From Kosmotoga olearia TBF 19.5.1 (lineage in GTDB: Bacteria; Thermotogota; Thermotogae; Petrotogales; Kosmotogaceae), in contig NC_012785.1 in NCBI RefSeq assembly GCF_000023325.1, positions 2,046,001 through 2,110,000 of the forward strand: a stretch of DNA of 64,000 bases, read 5' to 3'. Position numbers and translations under genes: made by a program. The notes under the pieces are model-generated. The model was not told the DNA's origin and did no database searches. It saw nothing but the letters and a program-made list of their open reading frames with translations. Below, in pieces: positions 1-9,226 of this stretch. Each line of letters begins with the position of its first letter. Position 1 is the stretch's first letter.

Positions 1-333
1 AGCTTTGTCGATCTGACTTTCGAAACCTAATCCCACAACAACCGCCGGAAGTGTGGCAAACAACAGCAATGCGATCATTTTCCAGGCAGTACGTTGTTCA
101 TTTTTCTTGAATACACCACTGATTATTTTCCAGACATCTTTGTATGTGAAAAACAAAACAGCAAAAAAAGTGGCGAGATGTAGTAGTGCAAAAAAAGCTT
201 TGAGAGTTTCCGTTTCTAAATTAAGATTCATCAGTTTTGAAATGACTGTAAGATGACCAGAAGAAGAAACGGGCAAAAACTCGGTGAGCCCTTGAACGAT
301 ACCGAGGAATGTATATTTCCATAACTCAAGCAC
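1..333 (-). CDS. uppP: Undecaprenyl-diphosphatase UppP (BacA), C-terminus beyond window
   Basis: Integral membrane phosphatase that recycles undecaprenyl pyrophosphate to the monophosphate lipid carrier used for peptidoglycan export. The 111 visible codons contain the family signature near the N-terminus ([18 protein letters not shown], residues about 11-28), which carries the catalytic glutamate and serines, followed by hydrophobic helices. I place the start at a GTG (331-333) because GAGGAGGG lies at correct spacing upstream; the reading frame overlaps the end of the CBS-ACT gene by 8 bases, so the two are probably translated together. The C-terminal half lies left of the window. Family call is secure; the rest of the protein cannot be judged. 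Confidence 0.93.
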   Translation of the reverse strand, partial: MLELWKYTFLGIVQGLTEFLPVSSSGHLTVISKLMNLNLETETLKAFFALLHLATFFAVLFFTYKDVWKIISGVFKKNEQRTAWKMIALLLFATLPAVVVGLGFESQIDKA

Positions 334-937
334 AGAATCCCTCCTCTTCTGTTACCGTTTCGAAGCTTATATTGTTGCTTTGAAGAACTTCAACTATCTC
401 TTTCAAATTTGTTTCATCGGTTCGAATTATGACTCTTTTCTTAGATTCGCCTTCTGGAGAGGTAACTATGGACAAGATGTTGATCTCTTTTTCAGCCAGA
501 ACATCAACAACTTTTTTCAAAACCCCTGGTTTGTCGTCAAGGAGGAGGGAGATTCTTGATCCTTTTTGATCCATTGCAGTGAACTCCATTAAGGCTTCAA
601 GAATATCGAAAACAGTGAGGACCCCCTTCAGTTTCATATCATGTGAAACAACTGGAATCACGAAATCGTGGCTCTCAATTAGCAGCAAGATAGCATCTTC
701 GATGTAGTCTTCAGCGTAACAGTAATAAGCTGGTTCTTCAAGAAGTTCCTTTATTGGTTTTCCAGGGTCTTCATTCATTAGTTTACTGGCCCTGGTCATT
801 CCCGCGAGTTTTCCTTCGTCATCGTGAGCAACAACGACGGCAACCTCGTAAGTTTCGCATTCTTCAAGAACTTTACCGACAGTATCCTTCTTGTTAAAGG
901 TTGGGTATGCACGATTTATCCATTTCTTCACAAACAT
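326..937 (-). CDS. CBS-pair and ACT domain protein (AcuB-like)
   Basis: A 203-residue soluble protein with two CBS motifs (about residues 8-60 and 65-120) followed by an ACT domain (about 130-190, with the typical [19 protein letters not shown] stretch). CBS pairs bind adenine nucleotides and ACT domains bind amino acids, so this is a ligand-sensing regulator; no catalytic domain is attached. It resembles AcuB-type proteins but the true partner is unknown. ATG start with GAGG seven bases upstream. It lies directly before uppP and overlaps its start, suggesting co-expression without proving a shared function. Confidence 0.8.
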   Translation of the reverse strand: MFVKKWINRAYPTFNKKDTVGKVLEECETYEVAVVVAHDDEGKLAGMTRASKLMNEDPGKPIKELLEEPAYYCYAEDYIEDAILLLIESHDFVIPVVSHDMKLKGVLTVFDILEALMEFTAMDQKGSRISLLLDDKPGVLKKVVDVLAEKEINILSIVTSPEGESKKRVIIRTDETNLKEIVEVLQSNNISFETVTEEEGFCA

Positions 938-1028
938 ATTCTCGCCTCTTTTCCTTTATATTTCTTTGATATGATACAATAATCCAGTAGCGGGGTTCAA
1001 GGAAAAAACGGAAGGAAGGGTTAAAAAC

Positions 1029-2159
1029 ATGTATCAGTGGATAGTAAAACTATTAGAACTTTCGACCAACTTATTTACAATGTATCGCTGGAACAATCTA
1101 CCAACGATAATGAGAACCAACGAGGCCCAGAATGCCTTCATTTCTGCTCAGTTCTCCCTTCTGATGTCAGAACTCGCCAACCTTGGCGGTGAAAAAATCA
1201 ACGAACAAAACCTTTTAAAAAGGATTCTTTTAAAAGAACTTCCTAAATGTGTGCTCTCGGATATTTCTGTGGATACGAAAGTTCTTATAAAGGAATTTGC
1301 TCCAGAAAAATGGGACGCTGTTTTCAGCACCGCTGTTGAAGAGGTCGTTTCTATTTTACCAGAAAAAACAAAAAAAGATTTTTCAGAGACAATTCTGAAC
1401 GCCAGGGACGAATCTCCTGAAGGCAGGATAATCACCGTGGCAGATTTGTTATCTGCAAAGCTCGAAGCGGAGATTCACTCGCGTTTCTTCCCTGAATTTT
1501 ATGAAGAACCTTTGAGAAGGCTAAAAGAAACACTGAAAGAATTCAATGATTTCCAGCCGTATAAGGCATTGGTAAACAGTGACTGGTTCGAGAATTATAG
1601 ACGTGCGTTGATTGTGTTACTGAGTGCTGTTAGGTGGAACAGGCTCAACAGAAACGTGAAAACAACCGTTGCGGGACATTCTTTCTATGTGGCAATTTCA
1701 GGTTTTCTGCTTGCTTACACGGAGAACCAGAACGGAAATTCGGTGGACCTGGTTGAGGTGGTTAAAAGGACGTTGTTTCATGATATTCCTGAAAGTGTTA
1801 CCGGCGACATCATAACTCCAACGAAGAAAAAAGTTCCAGGATTTGAGGAAGTTATATCCAGGGTTGAGGAACATATGGTTAATCAAAGGATCTTTGATTC
1901 AATGGATTCTGAACTTGTGAAAAAACTAAAGCCCAGAATATTAGATCCTTTTGCTGGAAAAGAGGGAGAAATGGTAAGATCAGCGGATCTGCTGGCAGCC
2001 ATTGTGGAATGCCTTATGGAAATTGAAACCGGAAACAACCAGCCTGCTTTCAGAAGTGCACTGAACTCCATGTTGGATCAATTGGCTAAATCAGAGTTCT
2101 CCAGCGTCAGATTTGTTTCTGAAGATTTTAAATGGGGCCTCAGATGGATGGGAAGATGA
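1029..2159 (+). CDS. Tandem HD-domain phosphohydrolase (YfbR-like), first copy degenerate
   Basis: A 376-residue protein built from two related halves. The C-terminal half has an HD metal site of the YfbR/HDDC2 nucleotidase type: RW near 202, histidine in AGHSFY (about 217), HD in LFHDIPE (about 251-252) and a later aspartate in SADLLAA. The N-terminal half repeats the outline (YRW, then VADLLSAKLEAEI matching SADLLAAIVECLMEI) but the HD pair is replaced by KELPKCVLSD, so it is probably a non-catalytic copy. Likely a 5'-nucleotidase or related phosphohydrolase; the substrate cannot be read from sequence. ATG start with GGAAGGAAGGG upstream; transcribed alone, convergent with the aminotransferase. 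Confidence 0.75.
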   Translation: MYQWIVKLLELSTNLFTMYRWNNLPTIMRTNEAQNAFISAQFSLLMSELANLGGEKINEQNLLKRILLKELPKCVLSDISVDTKVLIKEFAPEKWDAVFSTAVEEVVSILPEKTKKDFSETILNARDESPEGRIITVADLLSAKLEAEIHSRFFPEFYEEPLRRLKETLKEFNDFQPYKALVNSDWFENYRRALIVLLSAVRWNRLNRNVKTTVAGHSFYVAISGFLLAYTENQNGNSVDLVEVVKRTLFHDIPESVTGDIITPTKKKVPGFEEVISRVEEHMVNQRIFDSMDSELVKKLKPRILDPFAGKEGEMVRSADLLAAIVECLMEIETGNNQPAFRSALNSMLDQLAKSEFSSVRFVSEDFKWGLRWMGR

Positions 2160-2176
2160 ACAAATAGGTTTAATAT

Positions 2177-3340
2177 TTATCTATCAGATTTTTTCAAAAA
2201 ACCTTCGAACCTATCCAGCCCTTTTTTCAGTGTTTCAATTGAGCTCGCATAAGAAAGCCTTATAAATCCTTCGGCGTTGAAAGCGCTACCGGGGATCATT
2301 CCCACTTTGGCTTTCTCAAGAAGGGCAATAGCGAAGCTCAGGGAGTCCGGGTACGTTTCAGTCAAATAATCTCTTATGTCAATAAAAAAGTAAAATGCTC
2401 CTTTAGGATGAGAGAAGGGCACGCCTATTTTTTTCAACCGAGTTTCTACGTATTCCCTTCTCTTTATGAATTCTTCAAGCATTTCACTTATGTCGACCCC
2501 GAAAGCTTTTACAGCGGCATATTGAGTCATGGTATTCACATTGGAAGAAAGATGGCTCTGAATCTTAGCTATCTGTTTTGCGAGGGAGTGTGGAGCAGCC
2601 ACATAACCAATCCTCCACCCAGTCATAGCATAGGCTTTTGAAAAAGCATTTATCACTGCTGCACGGTCTTTCATTCCTTCGATAGAAGCGATACTGAAGT
2701 GCTTTTCATCGAAGGAAAGTTTTTCGTATACTTCATCTGAAATGACGAATATATCCTGGGATTTTGCAAGATTCGCCAGTTCTGTAAGAAGACTCTCTGG
2801 ATACATTGTTCCGGTCGGGTTGTTTGGAGAATTTATAATCATAGCCCTGGTGCGAGGCGAAATCGCTTTTTCTATGTCTTTGATTTTCGGCAAGAAATCA
2901 TCTTCCATTTTTGTCCCTACAAAGATAGGAATTCCTCCGCACATTTTAACCTGTGCACCATAACTAACCCAGGCAGGAGCAAAGAGAATCACTTCGTCTC
3001 CCGGGTTCAGTATTGCTGAAAGTGTGTTGTAAAGAGCCTGTTTTCCACCGTTGGTTACAATAATTTCGTCTGGAGAATAATTCAGATGGTTTTCCACACG
3101 CAGTTTTTCAGAGATTTTTTCTCTCAAAAGAGGTATTCCAGAAGCGTTGGTGTATTTGGTTTTACCTTCTCGCATGGCTTCAACGGCAGCTTCTATTATA
3201 GGTTTAGGGGTTGGAAAATCTGGCTCGCCAGCCGTGAGCTTTACCACATCTTCACCCTTTGAAAGCATTTCGAGGGCTTTCTGATTGAATTCGAGGGTAA
3301 CGGATGGTGAAACAGAGGTAATGGAGTTTGAAAATTTCAA
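2177..3340 (-). CDS. PLP-dependent class I aminotransferase (AspB-like)
   Basis: Cytosolic fold-type I aminotransferase of the aspartate/aromatic group, about 387 residues. The Schiff-base lysine sits in SKAYAMTGWRIGY (near residue 235), with NSPNNPTG upstream and a phosphate-binding GGKQALY segment near 100. A GTG three codons upstream abuts the ribosome site, so I prefer the TTG start at 3340, eight bases after GGAGG; it gives the usual N-terminus of the family. Substrate (aspartate, aromatic or other) is not decidable. It is followed leftward by nothing on the same strand and ends 17 bases from the convergent HD gene. Confidence 0.9.
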   Translation of the reverse strand: MKFSNSITSVSPSVTLEFNQKALEMLSKGEDVVKLTAGEPDFPTPKPIIEAAVEAMREGKTKYTNASGIPLLREKISEKLRVENHLNYSPDEIIVTNGGKQALYNTLSAILNPGDEVILFAPAWVSYGAQVKMCGGIPIFVGTKMEDDFLPKIKDIEKAISPRTRAMIINSPNNPTGTMYPESLLTELANLAKSQDIFVISDEVYEKLSFDEKHFSIASIEGMKDRAAVINAFSKAYAMTGWRIGYVAAPHSLAKQIAKIQSHLSSNVNTMTQYAAVKAFGVDISEMLEEFIKRREYVETRLKKIGVPFSHPKGAFYFFIDIRDYLTETYPDSLSFAIALLEKAKVGMIPGSAFNAEGFIRLSYASSIETLKKGLDRFEGFLKKSDR

Positions 3341-3363
3341 TCTTGGCACCTCCAGGTTTTGAG

Positions 3364-3996
3364 CTACATTCTATTCAATGTATCCAATATAACAAGGACA
3401 ACGTCATTGAAGCTATCCTTCCTGAAGAGCCTTGCTCCTGCTTCTTTTCTGCGTCTGCCTTTGATTATCGCGGAGCAGACAACAAGAAGAATGTCGTTGA
3501 GACCATATTGAATGCGTTCGATAACCTCAACCCTGAAGCTGGGAATTGACTCTCTTATCGCTGCCACGGTGGCTTCCACCGCTGCTATGTACTTTTCATC
3601 GTCATCTATATCTACAATAGAACTTCCAGTTAGTACCTTTCCATCATCATCCACAGTCACGGTTATCGTAAGTTTTCTTCGATTTGTCTCTATTCTTACT
3701 GAAATCAAATTGAACCTTGCGGAAGGAATTACATCGGTACTCTCATAATGGGAGGCAAGACCCTCATCCTCATCTGCTGCTATTTGTGCAACACTAACTA
3801 TCTTTCTGTCAATTCTAATTCCAGAAGCAGCATAAATAGCCGTTTCAACATCTCTAACGAGCTGTTTTGCAGGCTTCTTAATATCCGCCAGAATGTGAAT
3901 TTCTTTTGGTTCTCCGTCGCTGTCTATAAGCACCTTTGCTCCTCTGACACCTGGAAGCTTTGATACGATTTCCTCCAACGCGATCTTTCTTTCCAT
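3364..3996 (-). CDS. Conserved-looking protein of unknown function
   Basis: A 210-residue soluble protein I do not recognise. It is clearly coding: ATG start, GGGGGTTAG ribosome site, and an alternating beta/alpha character with two similar-looking segments (an N-terminal part with GVRGAKVLIDSDGEPKEIH and a central part with ETNRRKLTITVTVDDDGKV). The short secretion-like or membrane signals are absent. It lies immediately upstream of the aminotransferase on the same strand with a 23-base gap, so the two probably share a transcript. A BON- or Asp23-like fold is a guess only. Confidence 0.6.
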   Translation of the reverse strand: MERKIALEEIVSKLPGVRGAKVLIDSDGEPKEIHILADIKKPAKQLVRDVETAIYAASGIRIDRKIVSVAQIAADEDEGLASHYESTDVIPSARFNLISVRIETNRRKLTITVTVDDDGKVLTGSSIVDIDDDEKYIAAVEATVAAIRESIPSFRVEVIERIQYGLNDILLVVCSAIIKGRRRKEAGARLFRKDSFNDVVLVILDTLNRM

Positions 3997-4016
3997 AGTC
4001 TAACCCCCTTAGACCG

Positions 4017-4211
4017 TCATAATATAAATGCTATCAGAAAAGAAATACCAGCAAATATACCAGCGATTGCCAAAAATCTAAATCCTTTTTTGTCATAGCT
4101 CTTCGGCTTTTTGCCTTTTCTCATACTTCGCGTTCCTAGCTCAAAATATATAAGGCTGATCAGGAAGGCAACAATAGCCGCAATAAAAAAAGCAGCGGAA
4201 ACTGCGCGCAA
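4017..4211 (-). CDS. Small two-helix membrane protein
   Basis: A 64-residue protein with two hydrophobic segments (residues about 4-24 and 45-64) separated by a strongly basic loop (RSMRKGKKPKSYDKKG), predicting an inner-membrane hairpin with the loop in the cytoplasm. TTG start with AAAGGAGA nine bases upstream. It sits three bases after the comB stop codon in the same direction, hence in the same operon. No family recognised. Confidence 0.55.
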   Translation of the reverse strand: MRAVSAAFFIAAIVAFLISLIYFELGTRSMRKGKKPKSYDKKGFRFLAIAGIFAGISFLIAFIL

Positions 4212-4214
4212 TTT

Positions 4215-4910
4215 CTATTCTCCTTTCGTTAGTGCCCCATCAACCAGAGTTGGTAAAACATTAAACACATTAATTTTAGCACAAAAGGCAACGTCTTTTT
4301 CAAATCCAATAGAAACCAATCTGGTACCATGGGAAGAATCCTGAGACAGTACTTGTTCTATTCTTTCAGAGTTCCTAAGGTAAAGGTTTAATGCGATTTT
4401 AGCGGCATCTGTGAGTTCCGAAACATGAGAGACCTCGTTGACAATGTATCCTGCACAAAGAGTGTCTTCGAGTGAAGGATGACCATCGGATCCTGCGCAG
4501 ATAAGTTGCGTGTCTTCACCTAGTTCCAGTATTTTATTTACCACTATTCCTGCATTTAGAAATGAGGCTGTAAAGAGTCTTTCTGATTGCATACTTTTTT
4601 TGATAGCAGTTGTACCGTTTGAGGTAGTCAGTATTAACTCGCTACCCTTCTTTAGTTTTAGAAACTCCAGCGGTGAATTCCCAAAGTCAAAGCCCTTTAT
4701 TTTAACGCTGTTTCTTTCGCCAGCCAGGTAAGCCTTTGGATGAAGTTTCTTAAATACCGCAGCTTCTGAAAGATCGCCAGCGATGTATATTTTTTCAACT
4801 CCTGACGCTAGAGCAACAGCAATACTGCTGGTTGCCCTTAAAACGTCGATGACTACCGCAACAGGCGCGGTGATTTCTTCGTATGGTATAAAATGAACGT
4901 GAAGCTTCAT
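4215..4910 (-). CDS. comB: 2-phosphosulfolactate phosphatase family protein (ComB)
   Basis: Mg-dependent phosphatase family first known from coenzyme M synthesis, acting on 2-phosphosulfolactate. The hallmark VVIDVLRATSSI lies near the N-terminus, followed by LAGERNSVKIKGFDFGNSP, LTTSNGTTAI and the C-terminal GSDGHPSLEDTLCAG. Length (about 231 residues) fits the family. I start at ATG 4910, two bases after the stop of the upstream phosphatase gene, rather than at an earlier in-frame codon buried in that gene. ComB homologues are widespread in bacteria that do not make coenzyme M, so the physiological substrate here may differ. Confidence 0.85.
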   Translation of the reverse strand: MKLHVHFIPYEEITAPVAVVIDVLRATSSIAVALASGVEKIYIAGDLSEAAVFKKLHPKAYLAGERNSVKIKGFDFGNSPLEFLKLKKGSELILTTSNGTTAIKKSMQSERLFTASFLNAGIVVNKILELGEDTQLICAGSDGHPSLEDTLCAGYIVNEVSHVSELTDAAKIALNLYLRNSERIEQVLSQDSSHGTRLVSIGFEKDVAFCAKINVFNVLPTLVDGALTKGE

Positions 4911-4911
4911 G

Positions 4912-5553
4912 TTACCTGTTTTCGATGGCTTTTTTAGTATCCACTTCGAGGTGGAAATAGTAGTTGAGGGTATCAACTACCCAGCCAAAGCGCGAATCGT
5001 AATCTAATATGGTAACAGAACAATTCCAGAGATTGAATTTTCTGTGTTGTTGGATAGGTATGTTAAGAACCCTGCAGAGAAGCAGCCTTATCCACAATGC
5101 ATGAGAAACGATGATTATATTGCTTTCGTCAGACAAAGAAGAAGTAATTGTCTTGAAAGCCCGAACAGCTCTTTTCTGTACCTGATTTAGCGATTCTGTG
5201 TCCGGGATCTCAGCATCAGGATTTGTTCGCCATTCCTGAAATTCTTTACCATATTTTTCAAGTATCTCTTCAATCTTCAGTCCGCTCCAGAGATCCATTC
5301 TACATTCTCTCAGTTCCTTCATTTTTATAGGGGGTTTTCCGAAGCGTTCACCAATTATCTCCGCGGTTTCTGCTGCTCTGGAAAGATCGCTGGAATATAT
5401 GGCTTCTATCGATTCAACCTTGTCTGCCAGAAAATTTGCTGTCAGGGTGGCGTCTCTTATACCGATAGCGCTTAGAGGAACGTCAGAGCTTCCCTGCCAT
5501 TTCCCGGTAAGATTCCATTCTGTTGAGCCATGTCTGACTATGTAAACTCTCAT
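4912..5553 (-). CDS. Histidine phosphatase family protein (phosphoglycerate mutase-like)
   Basis: A 213-residue branch-1 histidine phosphatase. The catalytic RHG motif is at residues 7-9 (VRHGSTEWN), with a second conserved histidine in VSHALWIRLL and an arginine in YSSDLSRAAETA. Members dephosphorylate small phosphometabolites such as phosphoglycerates, alpha-ribazole phosphate or fructose 2,6-bisphosphate; the exact substrate is not readable. Its ATG overlaps the dnaE stop in an ATGA, so it is translationally coupled to dnaE, and comB follows after one base. Confidence 0.85.
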   Translation of the reverse strand: MRVYIVRHGSTEWNLTGKWQGSSDVPLSAIGIRDATLTANFLADKVESIEAIYSSDLSRAAETAEIIGERFGKPPIKMKELRECRMDLWSGLKIEEILEKYGKEFQEWRTNPDAEIPDTESLNQVQKRAVRAFKTITSSLSDESNIIIVSHALWIRLLLCRVLNIPIQQHRKFNLWNCSVTILDYDSRFGWVVDTLNYYFHLEVDTKKAIENR

Positions 5554-8294
5554 GATTCACCTCCAATGACTATTTCATCAACTTCAAAATCTCTGGTTTT
5601 CATACCATGTAGTTTTATTTTTTTGCCTGTGTCAATGATGAGTGTGTTTTTTTCGGATGCTTTTTCAAGATGGTCTATAGGTACCGGTCCGTTTATTATC
5701 CTCGTTACTGTATGTATTTCACTAAAAATCGATTTTTCTCCAAAATGTCCCTTTTTGAAAACCACGAAGCCTTTTTCTGGAACGCGAAATTTTACTGGAA
5801 GAAGGGTTCGCCCATCGGTTATGAATTTTTTTCCGCTAGCATTTATCGCAACGAAAGCAGCAATTCCTGTGCAAGAGCCAGCAACCAAGGAAGTCAATGT
5901 TCCGTCAACGAAATCTTTGTTTTTTTCATCAAGTTCTACCTCAAATTCCGTAAGGTTGAATCCGAAGGTTTCAAATTCCATGGCAGCTTTTTCAACCAGT
6001 GACTCCATTTCTTCAGTTATTTCTTCCTCCTTGTACCCAAAGACTTTCAGAACGGATTTCAGGTCAGGATCAACGCCGGAAAGGGCATTGTTTATGTCTT
6101 TGAGCAGCTTGATCCTGCTTCCGTATTGATCAAAGAATCCTGTTTTTATTAAGAATTCGAGATCAGCGGCAGTGAGATAATTACGATTTTTTCGTACGTA
6201 AGCAAAGAAGTTTTCCTCCTTGGGTGGTTTGGAGGTATCTATCTTTGTTAGAGATGGTCTGAAATCACCCGGTACAAGGATTATGTTGTTTCTATTTCCA
6301 GGGTTAAAAATTGAGAACTTGAGTCCCAATTCCCGGGCCTCTGCCGCCGCACGTAGTCGAGAACCACTATCCATCAACGGGATCAGAAGTTTGTAGAAGA
6401 GTACGGGATTATTTGCCTTATGATAAGCGATCCAATAGGATAACAATGAATAAGCGATGCTATGGGACTTGTTGAAGCTGTATCCAGAGAAATCCCTCAG
6501 AAACTCAAGATATTTGCTTATTTTTTCAGAATTTTCCGGACTTCTTTCTTGAACAACTTCAGCGAGCTTTTCAATGGTTTCGGTATCTTTTTTAGATAAC
6601 GCTCTACGAAGAAGTTCACCTTCTTCTGGTTTGAGCTTCAGTTCAGAAATGGCCAGTCTTATTACCTGCTCCTGGAATATGAGCAATCCCAATGTATCTT
6701 CCAGAGAAGCAATGTGCTCTCCGGCTGTGTAATTTCCAATTGCCTTCAAGAAACGTCTTCGTCTTATGTATTCTCTTGTTATCCCGGAGGATATAGGGCC
6801 GGGTCTGTTCAGGGCAATTCCAATTGCGAGGTCCTCGAGGTTTTCAGGAGAAATCTTTTTTATTATTGCTGTTGCTTCATTACCTTCAATCTGGAAGATT
6901 CCCGTGGTGTAACCCCGGGAAAGAATGGCGAAACTTTTTCTGTTATCGGGATTTTTGTTCCATGGTTCTTTTCCTTCGCATAATTTTCTTAAGAGGGAAA
7001 GATTTCTCAATCCCAGTAAATCAACCTTTTGAAATCCCAGATATTCGAGGGATTTCATGTCCCATTGCGATATGTATATTTCATCGCTTTTCCTGAGGGG
7101 AATGATGGTTCTCAGATCTTCTTCTGAAAGTATTATCCCGGCTGCATGTACCGAAAGAGTGCTATAAAGTCCTGATAGCTGGTTTGCGAATTTGAAGATT
7201 GAAGTCATGCGTTTATCTTTTGACAGAGAAGATGGCAGAAATTTTCCATTTCTGCTCCAGGAGATAAGGTTGCGAATTTCCGATTCGGAGACTTTCATCT
7301 TTCTTGCGAGGGCTCTTGCGGCGGACCTGAAAGAAAAGGTCCCCATGGTTTGTATAAGGCAGACCTTTTCACTGGAGAAATGTTCAGTGATTTTATGAAT
7401 CAACTCTGGCCTTTTTTCATCTTCAACATCGAGGTCTATATCGGGGAAATCTTCCCTTGCTGGATTCAAGAACCTTTCAAAGTAAAGATCGTATTTCAGA
7501 GGATCTACAGCCGTGATTCCAAGGGCTCTAACGAGTAATGAACCAACGGCAGAACCTCTTCCGGGCCCTACCCAGCACCCGATACTTTTTGCCAGCTTGA
7601 CTATTTCAGCAATAAGAAGAAAATAATCCTGAAATCCTTTGTCCTGAACTATTTTGAGTTCCTTATCAAGTCTTTCGAGATATTTCTTATCTGTTATTCC
7701 AGCCTCTTTAAGGCCTTCAATGGCAAGTGCCCTTAGTTCTTCTATTGTGGTGTGAACTGGAATTTTATGTTTGAATCTGGGTAATTCAAAAGGTTCTTTT
7801 AGTGCCGATTCTAGAACGCCGATATTCGGTTGGATGATTTTTTTGTATTCTTCTTCGGTTAGAAGATGGTAATCCGCTTCGGGGATATTTTTTTCTCCAA
7901 GTGAAATATATATTTTAAAGAGGTTTTTTTGCCTGGGATCCACATACCTGCTTTCCCATACAGGAATCTCCGAAGTCTCATCCAGATTCTTGGGTACTCC
8001 CTCGATGACCACCACATCTTCTGGAGAATCTGTCAGTTCATTTTCCAGAGCTATTAGTTGTAAGAAACCTTGAGACGACGTCGGGATGTAATACCTGGTT
8101 TCCTTTTTTAGTCCAGGAATAACATTAATCCCCTGTTCTTTGAGCATTCTGAACCAGAGAATCGATGAGGATAGGGAGGAATCTATGAGTATACAAGTAT
8201 CGTATCCTTCTTTTTTGAGAGCAAATGCCGTTTCTTTAGGATTCAGAATAGAAGCGTAAAGCTCATGAGAGGTGACAACAAAAGCGACCCTCAT
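5550..8294 (-). CDS. dnaE: DNA polymerase III alpha subunit, short DnaE type
   Basis: C-family replicative polymerase catalytic subunit, 914 residues against about 1,160 in E. coli. The polymerase core is intact: GPGRGS at 243-248, the catalytic pair in PDIDLD at 284-289, and the finger/palm region with FSFRSAARALARK. The N-terminal PHP domain is not recognisable as an active metal site: the usual HxH start motif is absent and residues 1-180 look degenerate. The C-terminus ends soon after the tandem HhH region, with little OB/tau-binding tail. Thermotoga species are known to carry a short DnaE besides PolC, so this matches the lineage. ATGA overlaps with rluD and the histidine phosphatase gene. 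Confidence 0.9.
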   Translation of the reverse strand: MRVAFVVTSHELYASILNPKETAFALKKEGYDTCILIDSSLSSSILWFRMLKEQGINVIPGLKKETRYYIPTSSQGFLQLIALENELTDSPEDVVVIEGVPKNLDETSEIPVWESRYVDPRQKNLFKIYISLGEKNIPEADYHLLTEEEYKKIIQPNIGVLESALKEPFELPRFKHKIPVHTTIEELRALAIEGLKEAGITDKKYLERLDKELKIVQDKGFQDYFLLIAEIVKLAKSIGCWVGPGRGSAVGSLLVRALGITAVDPLKYDLYFERFLNPAREDFPDIDLDVEDEKRPELIHKITEHFSSEKVCLIQTMGTFSFRSAARALARKMKVSESEIRNLISWSRNGKFLPSSLSKDKRMTSIFKFANQLSGLYSTLSVHAAGIILSEEDLRTIIPLRKSDEIYISQWDMKSLEYLGFQKVDLLGLRNLSLLRKLCEGKEPWNKNPDNRKSFAILSRGYTTGIFQIEGNEATAIIKKISPENLEDLAIGIALNRPGPISSGITREYIRRRRFLKAIGNYTAGEHIASLEDTLGLLIFQEQVIRLAISELKLKPEEGELLRRALSKKDTETIEKLAEVVQERSPENSEKISKYLEFLRDFSGYSFNKSHSIAYSLLSYWIAYHKANNPVLFYKLLIPLMDSGSRLRAAAEARELGLKFSIFNPGNRNNIILVPGDFRPSLTKIDTSKPPKEENFFAYVRKNRNYLTAADLEFLIKTGFFDQYGSRIKLLKDINNALSGVDPDLKSVLKVFGYKEEEITEEMESLVEKAAMEFETFGFNLTEFEVELDEKNKDFVDGTLTSLVAGSCTGIAAFVAINASGKKFITDGRTLLPVKFRVPEKGFVVFKKGHFGEKSIFSEIHTVTRIINGPVPIDHLEKASEKNTLIIDTGKKIKLHGMKTRDFEVDEIVIGGES

Positions 8295-9226
8295 AATTGT
8301 TTTCTCCTTAACTCAAAAAGGTTTCTGATGACCTTTAGCATATCTTCTGGAACGCGTGCGACAAAGGTCATTTTTTCCCCTGTCCGGGGATGGTGGATAG
8401 ATATCTGCAAGGCATGGAGCATGTGCCTTTCTGCCCCAAGTATAATATCGTCTTTGTGTCTTCCATACAATTTATCACCGAGTAAAGGATGGCCTATTTC
8501 TTTAAAATGCACCCTGATCTGATGTGTTCTTCCTGTTTTGGGCTTTGCAAGAACCAGAGAGGCTATATTTCCGAAATAGGTGATCGTTTTGAAGAGCGTG
8601 TGAGATTCCTTGCCTGTGGCTGAAACAGTCATTTTTAATCGGTTAACTGGATGACGTGCTAGAGAGAAGTTTATTTCTCCCTGAAGGGGTGTTTTTCCTC
8701 TGGCTATTGCGAGGTAATATTTTTCTGTCGTTCGTGCTTTGAACTGTTGTACAAGAGAATTATGTGCTCGGTCGTTTTTTGCAACAACTATAACCCCGCT
8801 CGTTTCCTTATCCAATCTGTGAACAATACCTGGTCTCATAATTCCGCCAATACCCTGTAAATCATTACAATAATTCAAAAGAGCGTTGACGAGTGTTCCA
8901 GAGGTTTTATTGTGAACGGGGTGCACTATCATATCCGGAGGTTTGTTTACGACAATGATGTCGTGATCTTCGTAGATTATATTTAGAGGGATGTTTTCGG
9001 GTTCCACAGTACCGGGTTCAACTTTTTCTGGAAATGTATAAGTCACGATGTCGCCGCTTTTCACACGATAACTGGCCTTTTTTTTCTCCCCGTTTACTAG
9101 AACTCCTCCATCTTTTATATGTCGTTGAATTGCGGTACGTGAAACCCATTGAGGAGCCTTTTCAGAGAGAAATTTATCCAGTCGCCATCCGTCTTCACGA
9201 TTGGTTACAATCTGTTCTTCTGGCAC
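8291..9226 (-). CDS. rluD: 23S rRNA pseudouridine synthase, RluD family
   Basis: RsuA/RluA-family enzyme that isomerises uridines in large-subunit rRNA. An S4 RNA-binding domain (about residues 12-75, GWRLDKFLSEKAP...) precedes the catalytic domain, whose aspartate is in HRLDKETSG. The C-terminal GRTHQIRVHF motif is present. The start is a GTG at 9226 with GGAGGGAA seven bases upstream; longer frames run into lspA. It overlaps lspA by 32 bases and shares ATGA with dnaE. The lspA-rluD order is common in bacteria. RluD versus RluC specificity cannot be fixed from sequence alone. Confidence 0.9.
   Translation of the reverse strand: MPEEQIVTNREDGWRLDKFLSEKAPQWVSRTAIQRHIKDGGVLVNGEKKKASYRVKSGDIVTYTFPEKVEPGTVEPENIPLNIIYEDHDIIVVNKPPDMIVHPVHNKTSGTLVNALLNYCNDLQGIGGIMRPGIVHRLDKETSGVIVVAKNDRAHNSLVQQFKARTTEKYYLAIARGKTPLQGEINFSLARHPVNRLKMTVSATGKESHTLFKTITYFGNIASLVLAKPKTGRTHQIRVHFKEIGHPLLGDKLYGRHKDDIILGAERHMLHALQISIHHPRTGEKMTFVARVPEDMLKVIRNLFELRRKQL

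Noticed and set aside
5530-6129. 199-residue plus-strand frame inside dnaE
   Set aside because: Antisense shadow of the polymerase gene; serine-rich low-information sequence.
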